A DNA stretch of 64,000 nucleotides, taken from the NCBI RefSeq assembly GCF_036370855.1, contig NC_088102.1, forward strand, positions 20,689,001-20,753,000, written 5' to 3'. This stretch comes from Dromaius novaehollandiae (taxonomy: Eukaryota; Chordata; Aves; Casuariiformes; Dromaiidae). Each line of letters opens with the position of its first letter. Position 1 is the first letter of the stretch. The notes below the pieces were generated by a model. That model searched no databases. It had not been told where the DNA came from and saw only the letters and a program-made list of their open reading frames with translations. The position numbers and the translations under genes are program-made. Positions 53,501 through 61,864 of the stretch are shown here, piece by piece.

Positions 53501-56500
53501 AAGCAGAATAAACTTCTAACTAATGGTATATTGCATCATCCAATTAACAAATAAAAAGCCAAAGAAAACTCCTGTGAGATGATGTTTACAACACACCAAC
53601 CAGGATCTCAGGAACTTACATACACCTGAAAACTTGAGCTGAAGGTGAGTAAATACTAATAACAGATGAAATGGGGATTTATCATCCTTTATTGATTGTA
53701 TAATTATCATGTTTATATAATACTAATATGATGTTACACAGCTTCTGCTGGTACCCTCCAGGGACCAAGGAGGAATTTTTCCTCTCTTACGTATTACTTG
53801 GCTTTAGAAAGAAAGACAGGGAAGGTGGGTAGTAGAGATTTGCTTCTTCCAAAGCACTATTCGTCTTTTGTACAGTTGGATAGTTACTTTTCTGCTCCTA
53901 GAGGCAACGGAAAATTCCTTACATATCTGGCCTTGTAAAAAGCTATCAGTGTTAAATTGATGTTAGGTCAAATATAGAATCAGAATAATTCAGGCTAGAA
54001 AGGTACCTCATGAGGTCTCTGGTTCAATCCCCTGCTCAAAGCAAGGTCAGCTTTGAGGTCAGACCACGTTGCTCAGGGCTTTCTCCAGCTGGGTCTTGAA
54101 AACCTCTAAGTATGGAGAGATTGCACAACCTCTCTGGGCAGCCTGTTCTACTGCCTGACTATCCTTATGTCCTTTTCTTTACATCAGGCCCAAACCTCTT
54201 TCATTTCAATTTGTCTGCTCTCTCTTGTCATCTTGCCATGCACCACTGTGAAGAGCCTGGCTCTGTCTTCTCAGTATTCTCCTTGCAGGAACTGGAAGGC
54301 TGCACCCGGATGTTTTCTCTGCTCCAAGCCAAACAAGCCCATTTCCCTCAGTCTCTCCTTGCTCCAGCCTCCAGCTGTCTTGGTGGCCCTCTGCTCCAAT
54401 TAACCAACATGTTTCTAATATTGGAGGGCTCAAACTTGGATGCCACTCTAGATGCAGTCCAACAACTGCCAAGTAGAGACAGATAATCACTTCCCTCAGT
54501 CTTGTGGCCATACACCTGTTAAGTACTGCCCAGCACACTGTTATCTTCCTCTGCTGCCAGGGCACACCACTGGTGTATGTTCATAATTCACCAACAGATT
54601 GGCAACGGTAGGCTATTTGTTTTCATCTGTAGCAAGACATAGCCTACTTCTCTCAGTCAGAGCATTTCTACTTAGTGAATTCCATGCCAGCAGGGATCTG
54701 GGACACGGGCGATGCTCTCTCATCTTCCTTCTGTAGCATATTGGAATTCCTGTGGCTTTTTGTGGATGGTATTTAGAGTCATAAGCCTGTTTATCACTGC
54801 TAGAAAGTGTAAAATACAGTTTATAAATTGAATATTCTACAGAACTAAACATTAAGGGAGGGATTCATCTCATCTGTCTGCGGTGTGCCAGTGAAGCAGA
54901 CATCTGTGCTTGACTAAGTCACTGAAACTACCTCTGTATTTTAGATGTGTAATTAAACGAACCCGAAATTCTTTTATTATGCTGTTTTATATACAGTATT
55001 CAAGTCTTCTGGAAAATAAACTATTTTAGCTTTCTCAGTAATAAAGAAAAGGACATTGAGAGCATTTTATTCACCCCATTGCATCCAAGTATTACAGCAC
55101 ATATGGTGTATTAGAAAATGGTTTAAGAGCAGTAGGTGATCTTCCATACCATATGTGCTACAGTAACTAATAAGGACAAGGTTAGGAATACTACATCAAC
55201 CCTTACTCAAAAATGCCTTGATGTTACAGCTGTGTATCTTACTTTAGGCATTGCTCATTAATTTAAAAAATAATTTAAAATCAACTAAATTTGCCTATGT
55301 AAGAACATCCACATTGCTAAAAGAGATTTGGAATGTGACAACCTTGTCATTTTGAAAAAAACAAGTTGACCAACCATACTTTCTAAAAGAATTGCTCTGT
55401 TATAATGTTAGGTGTCAGTATGTATTGTTCATACATCCTAATTTACTTTTTTAGTCTTTGACAAGAAGTATCTTAAAATTTTAGATAACCCTCAAGAAAG
55501 CAATGGAACCCTCTCATTAAGGACAAGTGAGGAACAACTGAAACCAACATTAAAATATCATATGTTTTGAGATAGGTGGATCCAGCATTTGCTACTCATG
55601 CAAGTAATCCACTGGAACAAGATGCCTCAGTAAAGACTTCTTTGAGAGGATTAACAAATAGTACAGCCCTGTAAGCCTGTATCTCAAAACAAAAGGTCAT
55701 ATTTATTCTTCATTTACAGATATAAAGCCCTTTTGAAATTAATAAGATTGTAAAAGCAGTAAAGGAAGGATTTAATCCAGATCTCTAAATCCACTGAGGG
55801 CATTTTAAAATTAAAGTTAATGTGTAAAGTCAGTCTACTTTAAGACCAAAAATATATTATAAAAATTGAGTCTTCTGATGTTTACCGCCTAGAAGAGGGA
55901 AGGAAGGAAAGTGCAGATTACACATTTTAAATTCTAAAAGAGCTTCAATATACAACTACAGTTTCAGTTGAGTATGATTTAATACATGCAGAATATTAAA
56001 AACAGTATATTCTGAAAGTATTCTTCAAATGATTAAGAGCAGAAACACAGAGAAAACATTAAAGAAGAACAGTGACATTGCTGTATCTATCATTAATTTT
56101 AATGCACATTTAGTTAATTATCTTTTGAACCAATAACTGATTTCAGTTGAAGAATTTCCATGAACATAAAGACATCAGCGATACCTTTATCATGACATTA
56201 CAAAAACCAATGTGCAAGTAATAATAGTAGCTGAAAGTATAAGCCTGAGAGAAGAAGAACAAATGAACAAAAGCAAATTCTCATAGTAGACGATTAAACA
56301 AGACAGGACATCCACTGCATGTCTATTAATTATATCAGACTTTTTTTTTTTCATTGTTAAACTACAGCAGGCCTAGTACATCAGTGCTGGTTTATTGCCT
56401 TGAATCTGACATATGGAACACAAAGAAAAGTAATCAGATTAGATAACTAATCAGGATGATCAGCAGAGACAGCCATGGCACGTATTTCCTCTAGGTCATG

Positions 56501-59500
56501 CTATTACTATAAACATACAAGACAATACCTGCTTACTTATGACAGGAAATAAATGAATTTAACATCACTGCTTTATGTATTTGTATTCCCAAATGCTAGC
56601 CATGTAGAATACGTTGTGTCATCTATCCTGAGACTGTCAGCACAGAAGTGAACTTCATTAATAAAGTTTATATTCCTATTTCTTAAACTCAGAAATGCAC
56701 AAGAGATTTCTATAAACAGTATTTTAATCTTCTATAATATCTAACTCAACAGGAGCTGATATTTTCTTTCAAAATGTTAATCTAGTTACATTTTATTCAT
56801 AAAGAATTCTTCATTAAGCAGAATTGATATTAAAATGCATTGACTTCACTGATGTATTCTTTAAGAGTGCAGATTTATAGTGGCATAGCATTTTATACTG
56901 CTACATCAAAAAATTTCCAGTTGGCTGAAAGATCAACACCATACCTCAAAAAGCTTTTAGGACTTACCACATCTGGTTACAGAATTCAAAGAGCTTTATC
57001 AGTAAACCTGTCTTTTAGACCTTCAAATCATCTTTCTCTTACTGTGCTTGAAAGGAAGGCTTCTTAAATATTCTTATATTCCCAACAAAAACATATCCTG
57101 AATACTGTGGTGTATGTACAGAGAGTGGCAAACTGAGAGATATAAGAAGCTGTACTGGTCAAGAAAATTTATTATTTATTATTACATTTATAAGCACGAC
57201 TGGCAAAGATGCCTACTGCTAAGGCTATGTAGCTTTGCGACAGTGTTGCAGTTGCAAGGGAGCAGGAGTGGTGCTATCATTTAATAGACCAGCTGACATT
57301 AAAGGGAAAAATGGACAGGGTTTCAGACATGCAAGGTCTTCTGTTTTAGACATGAAAACACTCAGATTAAGCACTGTTAGACTCTTATGTTAATTATTAC
57401 AGTTAAATCACATGTCTTATAAGGAAGAAAGCTAGCTGCCTGAGCACAAAAATGTTCTGCCCTGTAACAGTCATGGTTTAACTCAACCATTCCTGGGCAA
57501 TATCTCCTACAGCTTGGTTTATATCAACTCCTACTATCATCTCCTAAAGCATGCTGTTCAAGGAAGCGAGCCCTTCAGCAGCGCATGAGGCTGCTGTTCT
57601 CATAGGATCCTTCTTTCACTGGCTGCAGAGGTTGGGAGGCACGCTCTTAGTGAAATATGGGACAACGGGATGAGAACAGATGGCACTGTGATTACAGCAG
57701 TTGAGTATTGTCTTGTGATTCACAACATCTCACTTAATCCAAACTTCCTGTAAGTGTTGTCATTTGTCTGTGTTTTTCTGGTGCCCCACATGACATACCT
57801 TGGGCCTGATTTGCAGAAGTGCTCCTATTAAGGGGGACAGGCTTTGACGATTAAATGTTTTAGACCTGCTATGTGCTTTTTAAGCATTATGGACCAGTCA
57901 TTTCAGGTTAGGCAGCAAAACTGATATACACTTAACAATTTTGACCGAGTTATTTCTCCAGATTATACTAAAATACTATTCATTTAGTCCATACAGATGG
58001 AAGACAGCATCGTTTTTCTGGTAGGTGGTTGAAGATGACGAGAGAAGTAAAGTTTGCTCAAAATATTCAGGAACTACTGATTTCGCTAACACTCCACATT
58101 CAAAAGTAAAACGGACTTCAGGAATCAGCAATCTGCTTGAAAATTCATTATTTAATCTTAATTCATCAATTAAAAAAGTAATCTTAGATCACTTTTAAAA
58201 TATTCATAACTACCATAACTTAACTGATAAGCTACGATTAGAATAAATACTATCAGCATAATAATAAATAGCATTAGAATAAAGAAGCCAGGAAAATTGA
58301 GTACTGTATGCCACTTATTTGAGTTCTAACTGACTCAATGTTCTACCCTGGAGTTTAGTATCTTTCAAATGTTTTATAAAATAAGTGTCGTTAAATGCAA
58401 ATTAAACACTGCAGTACATGAATATGATTTGCTTTTTCATTCTCTTGCCTTAAGAAGGCTCCAAATAGCCTGTAAACTTTCAACTACAAATAAAGTAGAT
58501 TCTTGAGGCATATAACTATTTCCTTTTCTCTCTAACTGAAGACAAGCAGGGTCACAGACTCTCAGATACAGACCGGTATCTGAAAATGGCAAGTGTTAGA
58601 AAGTAAGTAGCTAAAAGTGCAACAACATAGCTGGGGAAAGACCTATAAGGCCGAACACATCAGAAGCAGAATAGTAAAATACGGGTTTTCTTGGACAGGT
58701 AACCAGTATTTTGTGTTGATAACAATAAAAGCTGTAAAATCTAAAACACGATGAGCACAGTTGACTGAAAAGGAGAAATACCATTCTATGTTAAAAGCTA
58801 AATTTTAGCTACATAATTAGAAAATGTTTTTCTTTAGGAGATTTTATGTGTAAGATTTTGTACCCTGAAGAGCAGATTAGAGTCTGGTTCAAGTTGCATC
58901 ACTGAAAATTACTTAACTGTTATTCTAGTTTCTCCACCTTGCTGTATCAGAGCAAAAAGAGGATATAAATAATGCTACATCTTCTCCTGTTGGGAGCTGT
59001 GTCTTGGTCTGGACCACCCGATATGGAATGTTGGAGAAAACAGCTGTATAACCATTACATTTCAAAAATGTAAATACATCATGAAATACAGTATACCTCA
59101 TAATCCTTCTGAAGAAATACACTGAGTTGCAATTTAATGACAGCCACTCAATTTTTTTGAAAGTCTCTAAACTGTTACTGTTACATAAAGTACTTATACA
59201 GAGTAAAATCCATTTACTGAGATGTGCAAGGTTGCAGTGTAAAAAACAGATGTGCTTTACTTGAACATTACTCTATGAAATCTCTTTTCAGAGAAAGACT
59301 GAAACATTGATCCTCACATTTTAAAAAATGTTAAAAAGGATGACTGTCATTTGCTATGATAAAGTAGATATATTTGGAAATATTTTAAAAGTAATTTATT
59401 CCTGCTTAAACACAGCTCTTAATAAGGATTCCTCCTACAAGAGCAAAACTAACTATACTTCAAGTTTGCCTCTACAGAAAGCAAAGACATTTCTTTTCTT

Positions 59501-61775
59501 TCTAATCTTTCAGGTAGATTTGCAATGCTGATGAGAAGTATATTTTGAGATAAAATTGTGAACAGGAATGTAGTCTTGAAATGAACATGCCGAATTATAA
59601 AATCTAGTCTTTTGCAGGCAGACATAACCTGGAAGCCTTTAAAAAAAAAGGCACAAAACTCAATCTTTAACTGAACTTCAGAGACTTTCATACAGCTCCT
59701 CTTCTTTTTAAGAGCTTATGACTTGATGTTTATAGACACCATACATATCCCTATCCTCCACTATTTGTTTCTCCAAGCATAATTACATAAAAATGAAAAA
59801 GAAGGGTGAAAACATTTAAGATAAAGATGAAGCATATAGGGTGGTATCATCCATTCTGAAGATTAAGTGATCAACTATTTGTCTTAGCTTTGTATAATAT
59901 TTGCAAAAAAAATGATATTTGCTGGTATGTAGGGTTCTGATTTTTTAAGGAGAATGTGTAACTTTACCTAAGGCAATGATTTAATTTATATACTTAGATG
60001 TTTGCAGAATATGTGATCAATGTTTGGATGAAAGACTTGGAAGGAAAACCTAACAGGAAAAAAAAAATCAGCATTAGACCTATATCCTCTTACTTCAGTT
60101 TTCCTCATAAGCATTTTTCTCAGCCTTGTATACCTTATATTCCTTACTCTACTTCTCTCACTTGCAGATCTCTTCAACAAGTTCCCCACTACTACCAGAA
60201 AAAAGGACAGTCAATGTTTGGCAAAAGTTTGGAGTTAACAGGCATAACATAACAACTGTATACTTGAGCTTCAGCACACATTAGACATACAGACGTCTTT
60301 ACGTTTCCATGTTGAGATCATACCTTGGAAAAACCTTTTACTAAATCTAAAGATCTACAAATGAATACTAACACAATCGCTGTGATCTTTACAACTCTTA
60401 TTTACCGCTATTAGCTGCACTGTAATAGTCTCAAGAGCTTCAACCATGGATTAGGTGCTGTACAATCACATACAAAGATTTCATGCATCAAGACCCAATA
60501 ATGTAAACATACATAAATGACACTGTATTCAAGACAAATTTTTGAAGGATCTGCAAAGAATTGACACTGGATCCTATTTAGTTTCCAGGACCAATTTTCT
60601 TGGAATGTTAAAAACTTTTCTGCTTTCTGCTCACGGGTCCTAGTTGGTGCCTTGCAGTATATAACACAAAGAAAAATATTGAGCTTAAACTAATAAAAAC
60701 ACTTACTGTGCTTTATATTTATCATGTGATTGTGCAGCATTTCCTCTTTTTTCTTTTTTTAAATACTTTTCCCTTGAAAAGAACTACCTTCAAGATCCTT
60801 AAAGTCTGTAGCTATAGGATGCTTTGGGAGACTTAGCAATTTCCTGTAAAGTATTTATAACCAAGATAAAGCCCATTCCACCCATCCACCCACACCCCCC
60901 ATTCCCAAATCCTTATTTCTTAATAAAAGAGTAAGAAAATACACACACTAAATAACACATGTCCAGCATTTTCAGAGCAGGTCAGATACAACAAGTCAAT
61001 TAAAGTTCATTTTGCTCATGATTACACTGAATCAAATACAGTTTGTTGAAAAATCACACATGTAAGTATTTGAGGGTGTACCTTCAATGAACAGTAAATT
61101 ATGCTTTTCACAACGTTTTACCTGAACTTTCCCATTTACACAAAAGAACTCCGAGGGCTGTTTTAAACCTGTTTACCCAGCCAAGCACTGAGTGGCGGCG
61201 GGATCCCTCGCAGGGAGGGATGCAAAGTGACCTGCAGAGGTACAGGAGGTCCTCTGAGGACTCACAATAACTAGCAAAATTCACTGGAAGTTACCTACCA
61301 TATCTCGGGAATGGACAGAGGGGCGCTTACACCACCACCTCTGCCAGCGGAGAAACAGCGCAGGCAGAGCACAGCCAACGCGCACTAGGCTAAAATGGTG
61401 CCTCTCGCCGTCGTCGCCTCGCCGCGGGGCGTTTAAGGGTATCCGCCCGGCGAGGGGCGGAGGGCCGCGCACACCCGCTTCCCCAGGCGGCTGCAGCGGG
61501 CAGAGAGGGCCGGCACGGGCCGACACCCAGCTGCCCCTGCCCGGGGAGGGCGGCGGGGCCGCTGAGGGAGCGAGGAAGCGGCGCCGCCATTTCCCGCCCG
61601 CGGCGCCCCCTGCTCTGCCCGGCCCGGCCCGGCCCGGCCCGGCCCCCGCGGGCGCCCATACCTGCTCGCCGGGCGCCCGCTGCAGCAGCTGGGAGCAGAG
61701 GGCCGAGCACTGCGAGAACTTCCTCCGCCTGAAGCAGCTCCAGGCCTGGAACAGCGGCTCCATGTCGGGCCCCAT
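20385..61775 (-). CDS. TTC8: TTC8/BBS8, whole coding span (14 constitutive exons plus microexon 2A)
   Basis: Encodes tetratricopeptide repeat protein 8 (BBS8), a subunit of the BBSome. The BBSome is the Arf-like-6-recruited coat that moves membrane proteins through primary cilia. I assembled it by reading minus-strand exons with GT-AG junctions. In order they are 61662-61775, optional 52902-52931, 50002-50122, 47945-48008, 47619-47778, 46641-46730, 43202-43246, 35509-35594, 31992-32079, 28937-29047, 26833-26972, 25333-25507, 23905-24027, 22244-22327 and 20385-20501. The sum is 1518 nt, giving 505 aa (515 aa with the 30-nt exon), the lengths I recall for the main mammalian isoforms. Domains: N-terminal TPR-like helices at residues 5-38, a disordered RP/T/S/G linker at about 79-153, a conserved helical stretch at 154-214, then TPRs at about 215-248, 249-281, 282-315, 316-349, 350-383, 387-420, 421-454 and a degenerate one at 455-488. 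The C-terminus HFAML matches mammals. There is no frameshift or premature stop. Identification rests on remembered mammalian sequence, not a database search. Confidence 0.97.
20502..22243 (-). other. TTC8: TTC8 intron 13
   Basis: A 1.7-kb intron. Nothing recognisable apart from short A-rich runs. Confidence 0.85.
22244..22327 (-). CDS. TTC8: TTC8 exon 13 (residues 440-467)
   Basis: An 84-nt phase-0 exon with acceptor CCTCTGCATAG and donor AAG|GTAATG. It encodes ARALLQTASSLAPHMYEPHF then NFATLSEK. It closes the TPR at 421-454 and begins the last, less canonical repeat. Confidence 0.96.
22328..23904 (-). other. TTC8: TTC8 intron 12
   Basis: A 1.6-kb intron. Nothing recognisable. Confidence 0.85.
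23905..24027 (-). CDS. TTC8: TTC8 exon 12 (residues 399-439)
   Basis: A 123-nt phase-0 exon with acceptor TTACTTTTAG and donor CAG|GTTGGT. It encodes GIGDLNLAHQCFRLTLVNNN then DHAEAYNNLAVLEMRKGHTE and Q. It spans the second helix of the TPR at 387-420 and the first helix of the TPR at 421-454. Confidence 0.97.
24028..25332 (-). other. TTC8: TTC8 intron 11
   Basis: A 1.3-kb AT-rich intron. Nothing recognisable. Open frames that run through exon 11 into it are intron read-through. Confidence 0.85.
25333..25507 (-). CDS. TTC8: TTC8 exon 11 (residues 340-398)
   Basis: The longest coding exon, 175 nt, with acceptor TCTCCACATAG and donor GTG|GTATGA. It encodes RRLLQMGVYNCQLFNNLGLC, then CFYAQQYDMTLTSFERALSL, then AENEEETADVWYNLGHVAV. 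That is one full TPR (about 350-383) and the start of the next. The NNLGLCC and WYNLGHVAV strings are classic first-helix TPR signatures. Confidence 0.97.
25508..26832 (-). other. TTC8: TTC8 intron 10
   Basis: A 1.3-kb intron with no recognised element. Confidence 0.85.
26833..26972 (-). CDS. TTC8: TTC8 exon 10 (residues 294-339 plus part of R340)
   Basis: A 140-nt exon with acceptor CATTGTATAG and donor TATAG|GTATCT. It encodes EMNDISSAAEYYKDVLKQDN followed by THVEAIACIGSNHFYSDQPE and IALRFY. These are the second helix of one TPR and nearly a whole further TPR. The sequence is almost the same as in mammals. Confidence 0.97.
26973..28936 (-). other. TTC8: TTC8 intron 9
   Basis: A 2.0-kb AT-rich intron with no recognised element. 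Confidence 0.85.
28937..29047 (-). CDS. TTC8: TTC8 exon 9 (residues 257-293)
   Basis: A 111-nt phase-0 exon with acceptor TTTACTTAG and donor GAG|GTATGC. It begins VYLRLDQPVTALNLFKQGLD and ends CGIARIYE, nearly identical to mammalian BBS8. It covers the end of one TPR and the first helix of the next, including the P279-G280 turn between repeats. Confidence 0.97.
29048..31991 (-). other. TTC8: TTC8 intron 8
   Basis: A 2.9-kb AT-rich intron. No transposable element, RNA gene or conserved-looking motif was recognised. Confidence 0.85.
31992..32079 (-). CDS. TTC8: TTC8 exon 8 (residues 227-256)
   Basis: An 88-nt exon with acceptor TCTCTTTTAG and donor AAA|GTAAGT. It reads RLGLYREAEKQFKSALKQQ then DMIDTILYLAK. 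This completes the TPR at about 215-248 (YREAEKQFKSAL is the second helix) and opens the next one. Confidence 0.96.
33161..33325. mobile_element. Possible hAT/Charlie-like non-autonomous relic
   Basis: The left end, CAGTGAGCTTCAGTCTTTTT followed by CTGTGGTCCCC, resembles the CAGTGGTTCTCAAACTTTTT end of Charlie-type elements. The right end, CCCACATGAAAACTACTGCT, is the approximate inverse. It is short and heavily diverged, and flanking 8-bp duplications were not found. Confidence 0.35.
33623..33666. repeat. AT-rich dinucleotide (TA) microsatellite
   Basis: An imperfect TA/AT repeat with short ACAC interruptions, about 44 bp, in intron 7. Confidence 0.9.
35509..35594 (-). CDS. TTC8: TTC8 exon 7 (residues 199-226 plus part of R227)
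   Basis: An 86-nt exon with acceptor TGTTTTGGAAG and donor ACAG|GTAAGC. It encodes ALDLAALATEHAQFKDWWWK then VQIGKCYY, containing the triple-Trp WWWK hallmark of BBS8 and the first helix of the main TPR array. The acceptor has a purine close to the AG and only a modest pyrimidine tract, but the protein continuity is unambiguous. Confidence 0.96.
41406..41455. repeat. Perfect 25-bp tandem duplication
   Basis: Two identical head-to-tail 25-bp copies, 41406-41430 and 41431-41455. Each begins AACAGCCGAAGAAAGG and ends TTTTCGATA. The lack of any difference between copies suggests a recent event or an assembly artefact. Confidence 0.95.
42090..42490 (+). mobile_element. Degraded sauropsid LINE-like repeat
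   Basis: Ordered words match an old repeat I recognise from turtles, crocodilians and birds: AAATGAAGTTAGTAGGTACA, GTTAAGCCGTGGAACTCA, CAGGATGCTGAGGACGCTAA, AAGTTCACAGATGAGAGATC, AAACTGCTGGAAGATGGGAG, and a closing CTGGTCCAACCCAGTGTGT. The first words encode the RK-x-FFT/WN-x-LP-like C-terminal part of CR1-type ORF2, now with stops. The family name is not determined. An internal 13-bp duplication is present at 42383-42408. Confidence 0.6.
42383..42408. repeat. 13-bp tandem duplication inside the LINE relic
   Basis: ACCTTTGCAGATG occurs twice in direct succession. It is a small local slippage or duplication event after insertion of the repeat. Confidence 0.9.
42487..42509. promoter_or_regulatory. 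T-box-like inverted repeat (TGTCACACC / GGTGTGACA)
   Basis: A nine-base perfect inverted repeat around a 5-base centre (TACCT). The left arm contains TCACACCT, the T-box half-site. A further CACACCT lies at 42508-42514. It resembles the palindromic Brachyury-type site but with a longer spacer. Function is not established. Confidence 0.3.
43202..43246 (-). CDS. TTC8: TTC8 exon 6 (45 nt, residues 184-198)
   Basis: A small phase-0 exon, ALFEYIFHHENDVKN, with acceptor TCTTGACAG and donor AAT|GTGAGT. A GTAA inside the exon (GAC|GTAAAA) might look like an earlier donor. The next exon starts ALDLAAL, and human VKT-ALDL continuity favours the later donor. The preceding intron is 3.4 kb and the following one 7.6 kb, the largest after the first. 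Confidence 0.93.
43247..46640 (-). other. TTC8: TTC8 intron 5
   Basis: A 3.4-kb intron. It has a 17-base poly-T run on the plus strand at about 46339-46355, which is poly-A in the TTC8 sense. Otherwise it is AT-rich sequence without recognisable elements. Confidence 0.85.
46641..46730 (-). CDS. TTC8: TTC8 exon 5 (residues 154-183)
   Basis: A 90-nt exon with acceptor CTCCCTTCAG and donor AAG|GTATGT, phase 0 at both ends. It reads ASMLTNPDGPFINISRLN then LAKYAHKPKLAK, matching the conserved stretch before the TPR superhelix. Because it is symmetric, skipping it would remove 30 residues without a frameshift. Confidence 0.95.
46731..47618 (-). other. TTC8: TTC8 intron 4
   Basis: An 888-bp AT-rich intron. 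No repeat or other feature was recognised. Confidence 0.88.
47619..47778 (-). CDS. TTC8: TTC8 exon 4 (residues 100-153, RP-repeat linker)
   Basis: A 160-nt exon with acceptor CATCTTCAG and donor ACG|GTAAGC. It encodes the basic linker with repeated RP(V/I/S)T and TQSGRP words, then TMEQAIKTPRTAHTARPIT and SGRYARLGT. The same words occur in mammalian BBS8. The segment is probably disordered and lies between the N-terminal helices and the main TPR superhelix. Confidence 0.96.
47779..47944 (-). other. TTC8: TTC8 intron 3 (166 bp)
   Basis: The shortest intron of the gene, GT-AG, with nothing inside beyond splice signals. It separates the two linker exons. Confidence 0.9.
47945..48008 (-). CDS. 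TTC8: TTC8 exon 3 (residues 79-100, linker)
   Basis: A 64-nt exon with acceptor TTTTATAG and donor TTAG|GTATGT. It reads RPGTSLKLPGTSQGGG then PSPAVR, close to the human PGTSLKLPGTNQ segment. It is rich in Gly, Pro and Ser and is the start of the disordered linker. Both end codons are split: R79 with the previous exon and R100 with the next. Confidence 0.93.
48009..50001 (-). other. TTC8: TTC8 intron 2
   Basis: A 2.0-kb intron. Its only recognisable content is an old LINE reverse-transcriptase fragment on the plus strand at about 48540-48960. The remainder shows nothing definite. Confidence 0.85.
48540..48960 (+). mobile_element. Ancient CR1-like LINE ORF2 fragment, antisense to TTC8
   Basis: From 48558 the plus strand reads LKKDVNKLEKVPKRVSRLIQ. 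This resembles the C-terminal part of CR1/jockey-type ORF2 proteins (pattern D-x-x-x-LE-x-VQRR-x-x-x-LI), and is then interrupted by a stop at 48654. Further on, DNA words such as GCAGTGGATTCTCTCTCT resemble the later part of the same old sauropsid repeat. It is degenerate, with stops and frameshifts. The exact family is not determined. Confidence 0.6.
50002..50122 (-). CDS. TTC8: TTC8 exon 2 (residues 39-78 plus first base of R79)
   Basis: Starts AAWSLKTRALTEMVY after acceptor TTATTCAG and ends ...NAIAQVA plus one base, with donor CAC|GTAAGA. It carries the acidic, highly conserved DEIEVDQEGIAEMMLDEN block that follows the first helices in all vertebrate BBS8 proteins I remember. The exon is 121 nt, so R79 is split with the next exon. 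Confidence 0.96.
50123..52901 (-). other. TTC8: TTC8 intron between exon 2A and exon 2
   Basis: A 2.8-kb AT-rich intron. Just after the exon 2A donor there is one UAG (minus strand, 52858-52860) within the first about 60 nt. Musashi-type control of the mammalian exon uses UAG motifs in this position. No transposable element was recognised. Confidence 0.85.
52902..52931 (-). CDS. TTC8: TTC8 microexon 2A (30 nt, photoreceptor-type alternative exon)
   Basis: Thirty nucleotides are flanked by a pyrimidine-rich acceptor (CTCTCTTTTCAG) and a donor CAG|GTAAAA. They translate to EPESEYTVFQ in phase 0. The neighbouring exons also meet in phase 0, so inclusion inserts exactly ten residues between Q38 and A39. 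Mammalian TTC8 has a ten-residue exon 2A, also beginning EP and ending in Q, at the same place. It is included mainly in photoreceptors, and loss of its acceptor causes non-syndromic retinitis pigmentosa in people. Retinal use in this species is inferred; the exon and its splice sites are seen directly. Confidence 0.88.
53975..54600 (-). mobile_element. CR1-type LINE, truncated 3' portion
   Basis: The plus strand starts TAGAATCAGAATAATTCAGG, the reverse complement of a CR1 3' end. Diagnostic CR1 words follow in order: GGTTCAATCCCCTGCTCAAA, GACCACGTTGCTCAGGGCTT, CTCCAGCTGGGTCTTGAAAA, CTCTGGGCAGCCTGTTC, AACTGGAAGGCTGC, TTGGTGGCCCTCTGCTCCA, ending near TCACCAACAG. The element is therefore sense on the minus strand, as is TTC8. 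It is 5'-truncated and diverged, and its reading frames are broken. CR1 is the dominant LINE of birds and is also present in other sauropsids. Confidence 0.88.
58870..59040 (+). repeat. MIR-like SINE relic
   Basis: The stretch with ACTTAACTGTTATTCTAG, then TCTCCACCTTGC and ATATAAATAATGCTACATC, follows the order of the MIR core (cttaacctctct, tcagtttcctcatctg, aataataatagtacc) with heavy divergence. It lies antisense to TTC8. The match is from memory and by eye. Confidence 0.4.
61618..61647 (-). repeat. GGGCC tandem repeat at the start of intron 1, with G-quadruplex potential
   Basis: The plus strand carries about five GGCCC units. Read in the TTC8 sense there are six runs of at least three G, separated by CC. 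The tract begins 14 nt inside intron 1 after the exon 1 donor. It would form a G-quadruplex-prone tract in nascent RNA and in the non-template strand. Confidence 0.85.
61662..61775 (-). CDS. TTC8: TTC8 exon 1 (initiation exon, residues 1-38)
   Basis: Begins MGPDMEPLFQAWSCF and ends at Q38, in phase 0, with donor CAG|GTATGG. The start at 61775 is chosen because mammalian TTC8 also has four residues before MEPL and the codon has G at -3 and G at +4. The ATG at 61763 (M5) also has a good context and could serve as a secondary start. The segment AWSCFRRRKF forms the first helix of the N-terminal TPR-like pair. The exon lies inside the CpG island. The frame stays open into intron 1, so read-through would add unrelated residues. 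Confidence 0.95.
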
Positions 61776-61850
61776 CCCGCCGCCCCGCCTCCCGCGGCGG
61801 CTCCTGCCGGGCCCGAGGGCGGCCTGGGGCGGAGCGGGGGCGGCGGCGCT

Positions 61851-61864
61851 GCTGCCGGGGCAAC
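61851..61864. promoter_or_regulatory. RFX X-box-like palindrome in the TTC8 promoter
   Basis: The plus strand reads GCTGCC-GG-GGCAAC, which fits the X-box pattern RYYNYY-N(1-3)-RRNRAC at every position. The minus strand reads GTTGCC-CC-GGCAGC, one base off the same pattern. It lies 75 bp upstream of the start codon. RFX factors (DAF-19 in worms) drive cilia genes, including BBS genes, through X-boxes close to the start. Binding is inferred. Confidence 0.6.

Larger units (their letters stand above)
52932..61661 (-). other. TTC8: TTC8 intron 1 (exon 1 to exon 2A)
   Basis: An 8.7-kb intron, which extends to 50123 (11.5 kb) when exon 2A is skipped. It holds the CpG island tail and GGGCC repeat at its 5' end, a MIR-like relic near 58870-59040, a possible repeat scrap near 57800-57920, and a CR1 fragment at 53975-54600. 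The rest is AT-rich with nothing I recognise. Confidence 0.85.

Noticed and set aside
54112..54486. 124-codon plus-strand open frame
   Set aside because: It lies inside the reversed CR1 LINE fragment and is not a host gene.
61281..61661. Extension of the exon 1 frame past the donor
   Set aside because: The donor CAG|GTATGG and the continuation of BBS8 sequence at exon 2A or exon 2 show this is intron read-through.
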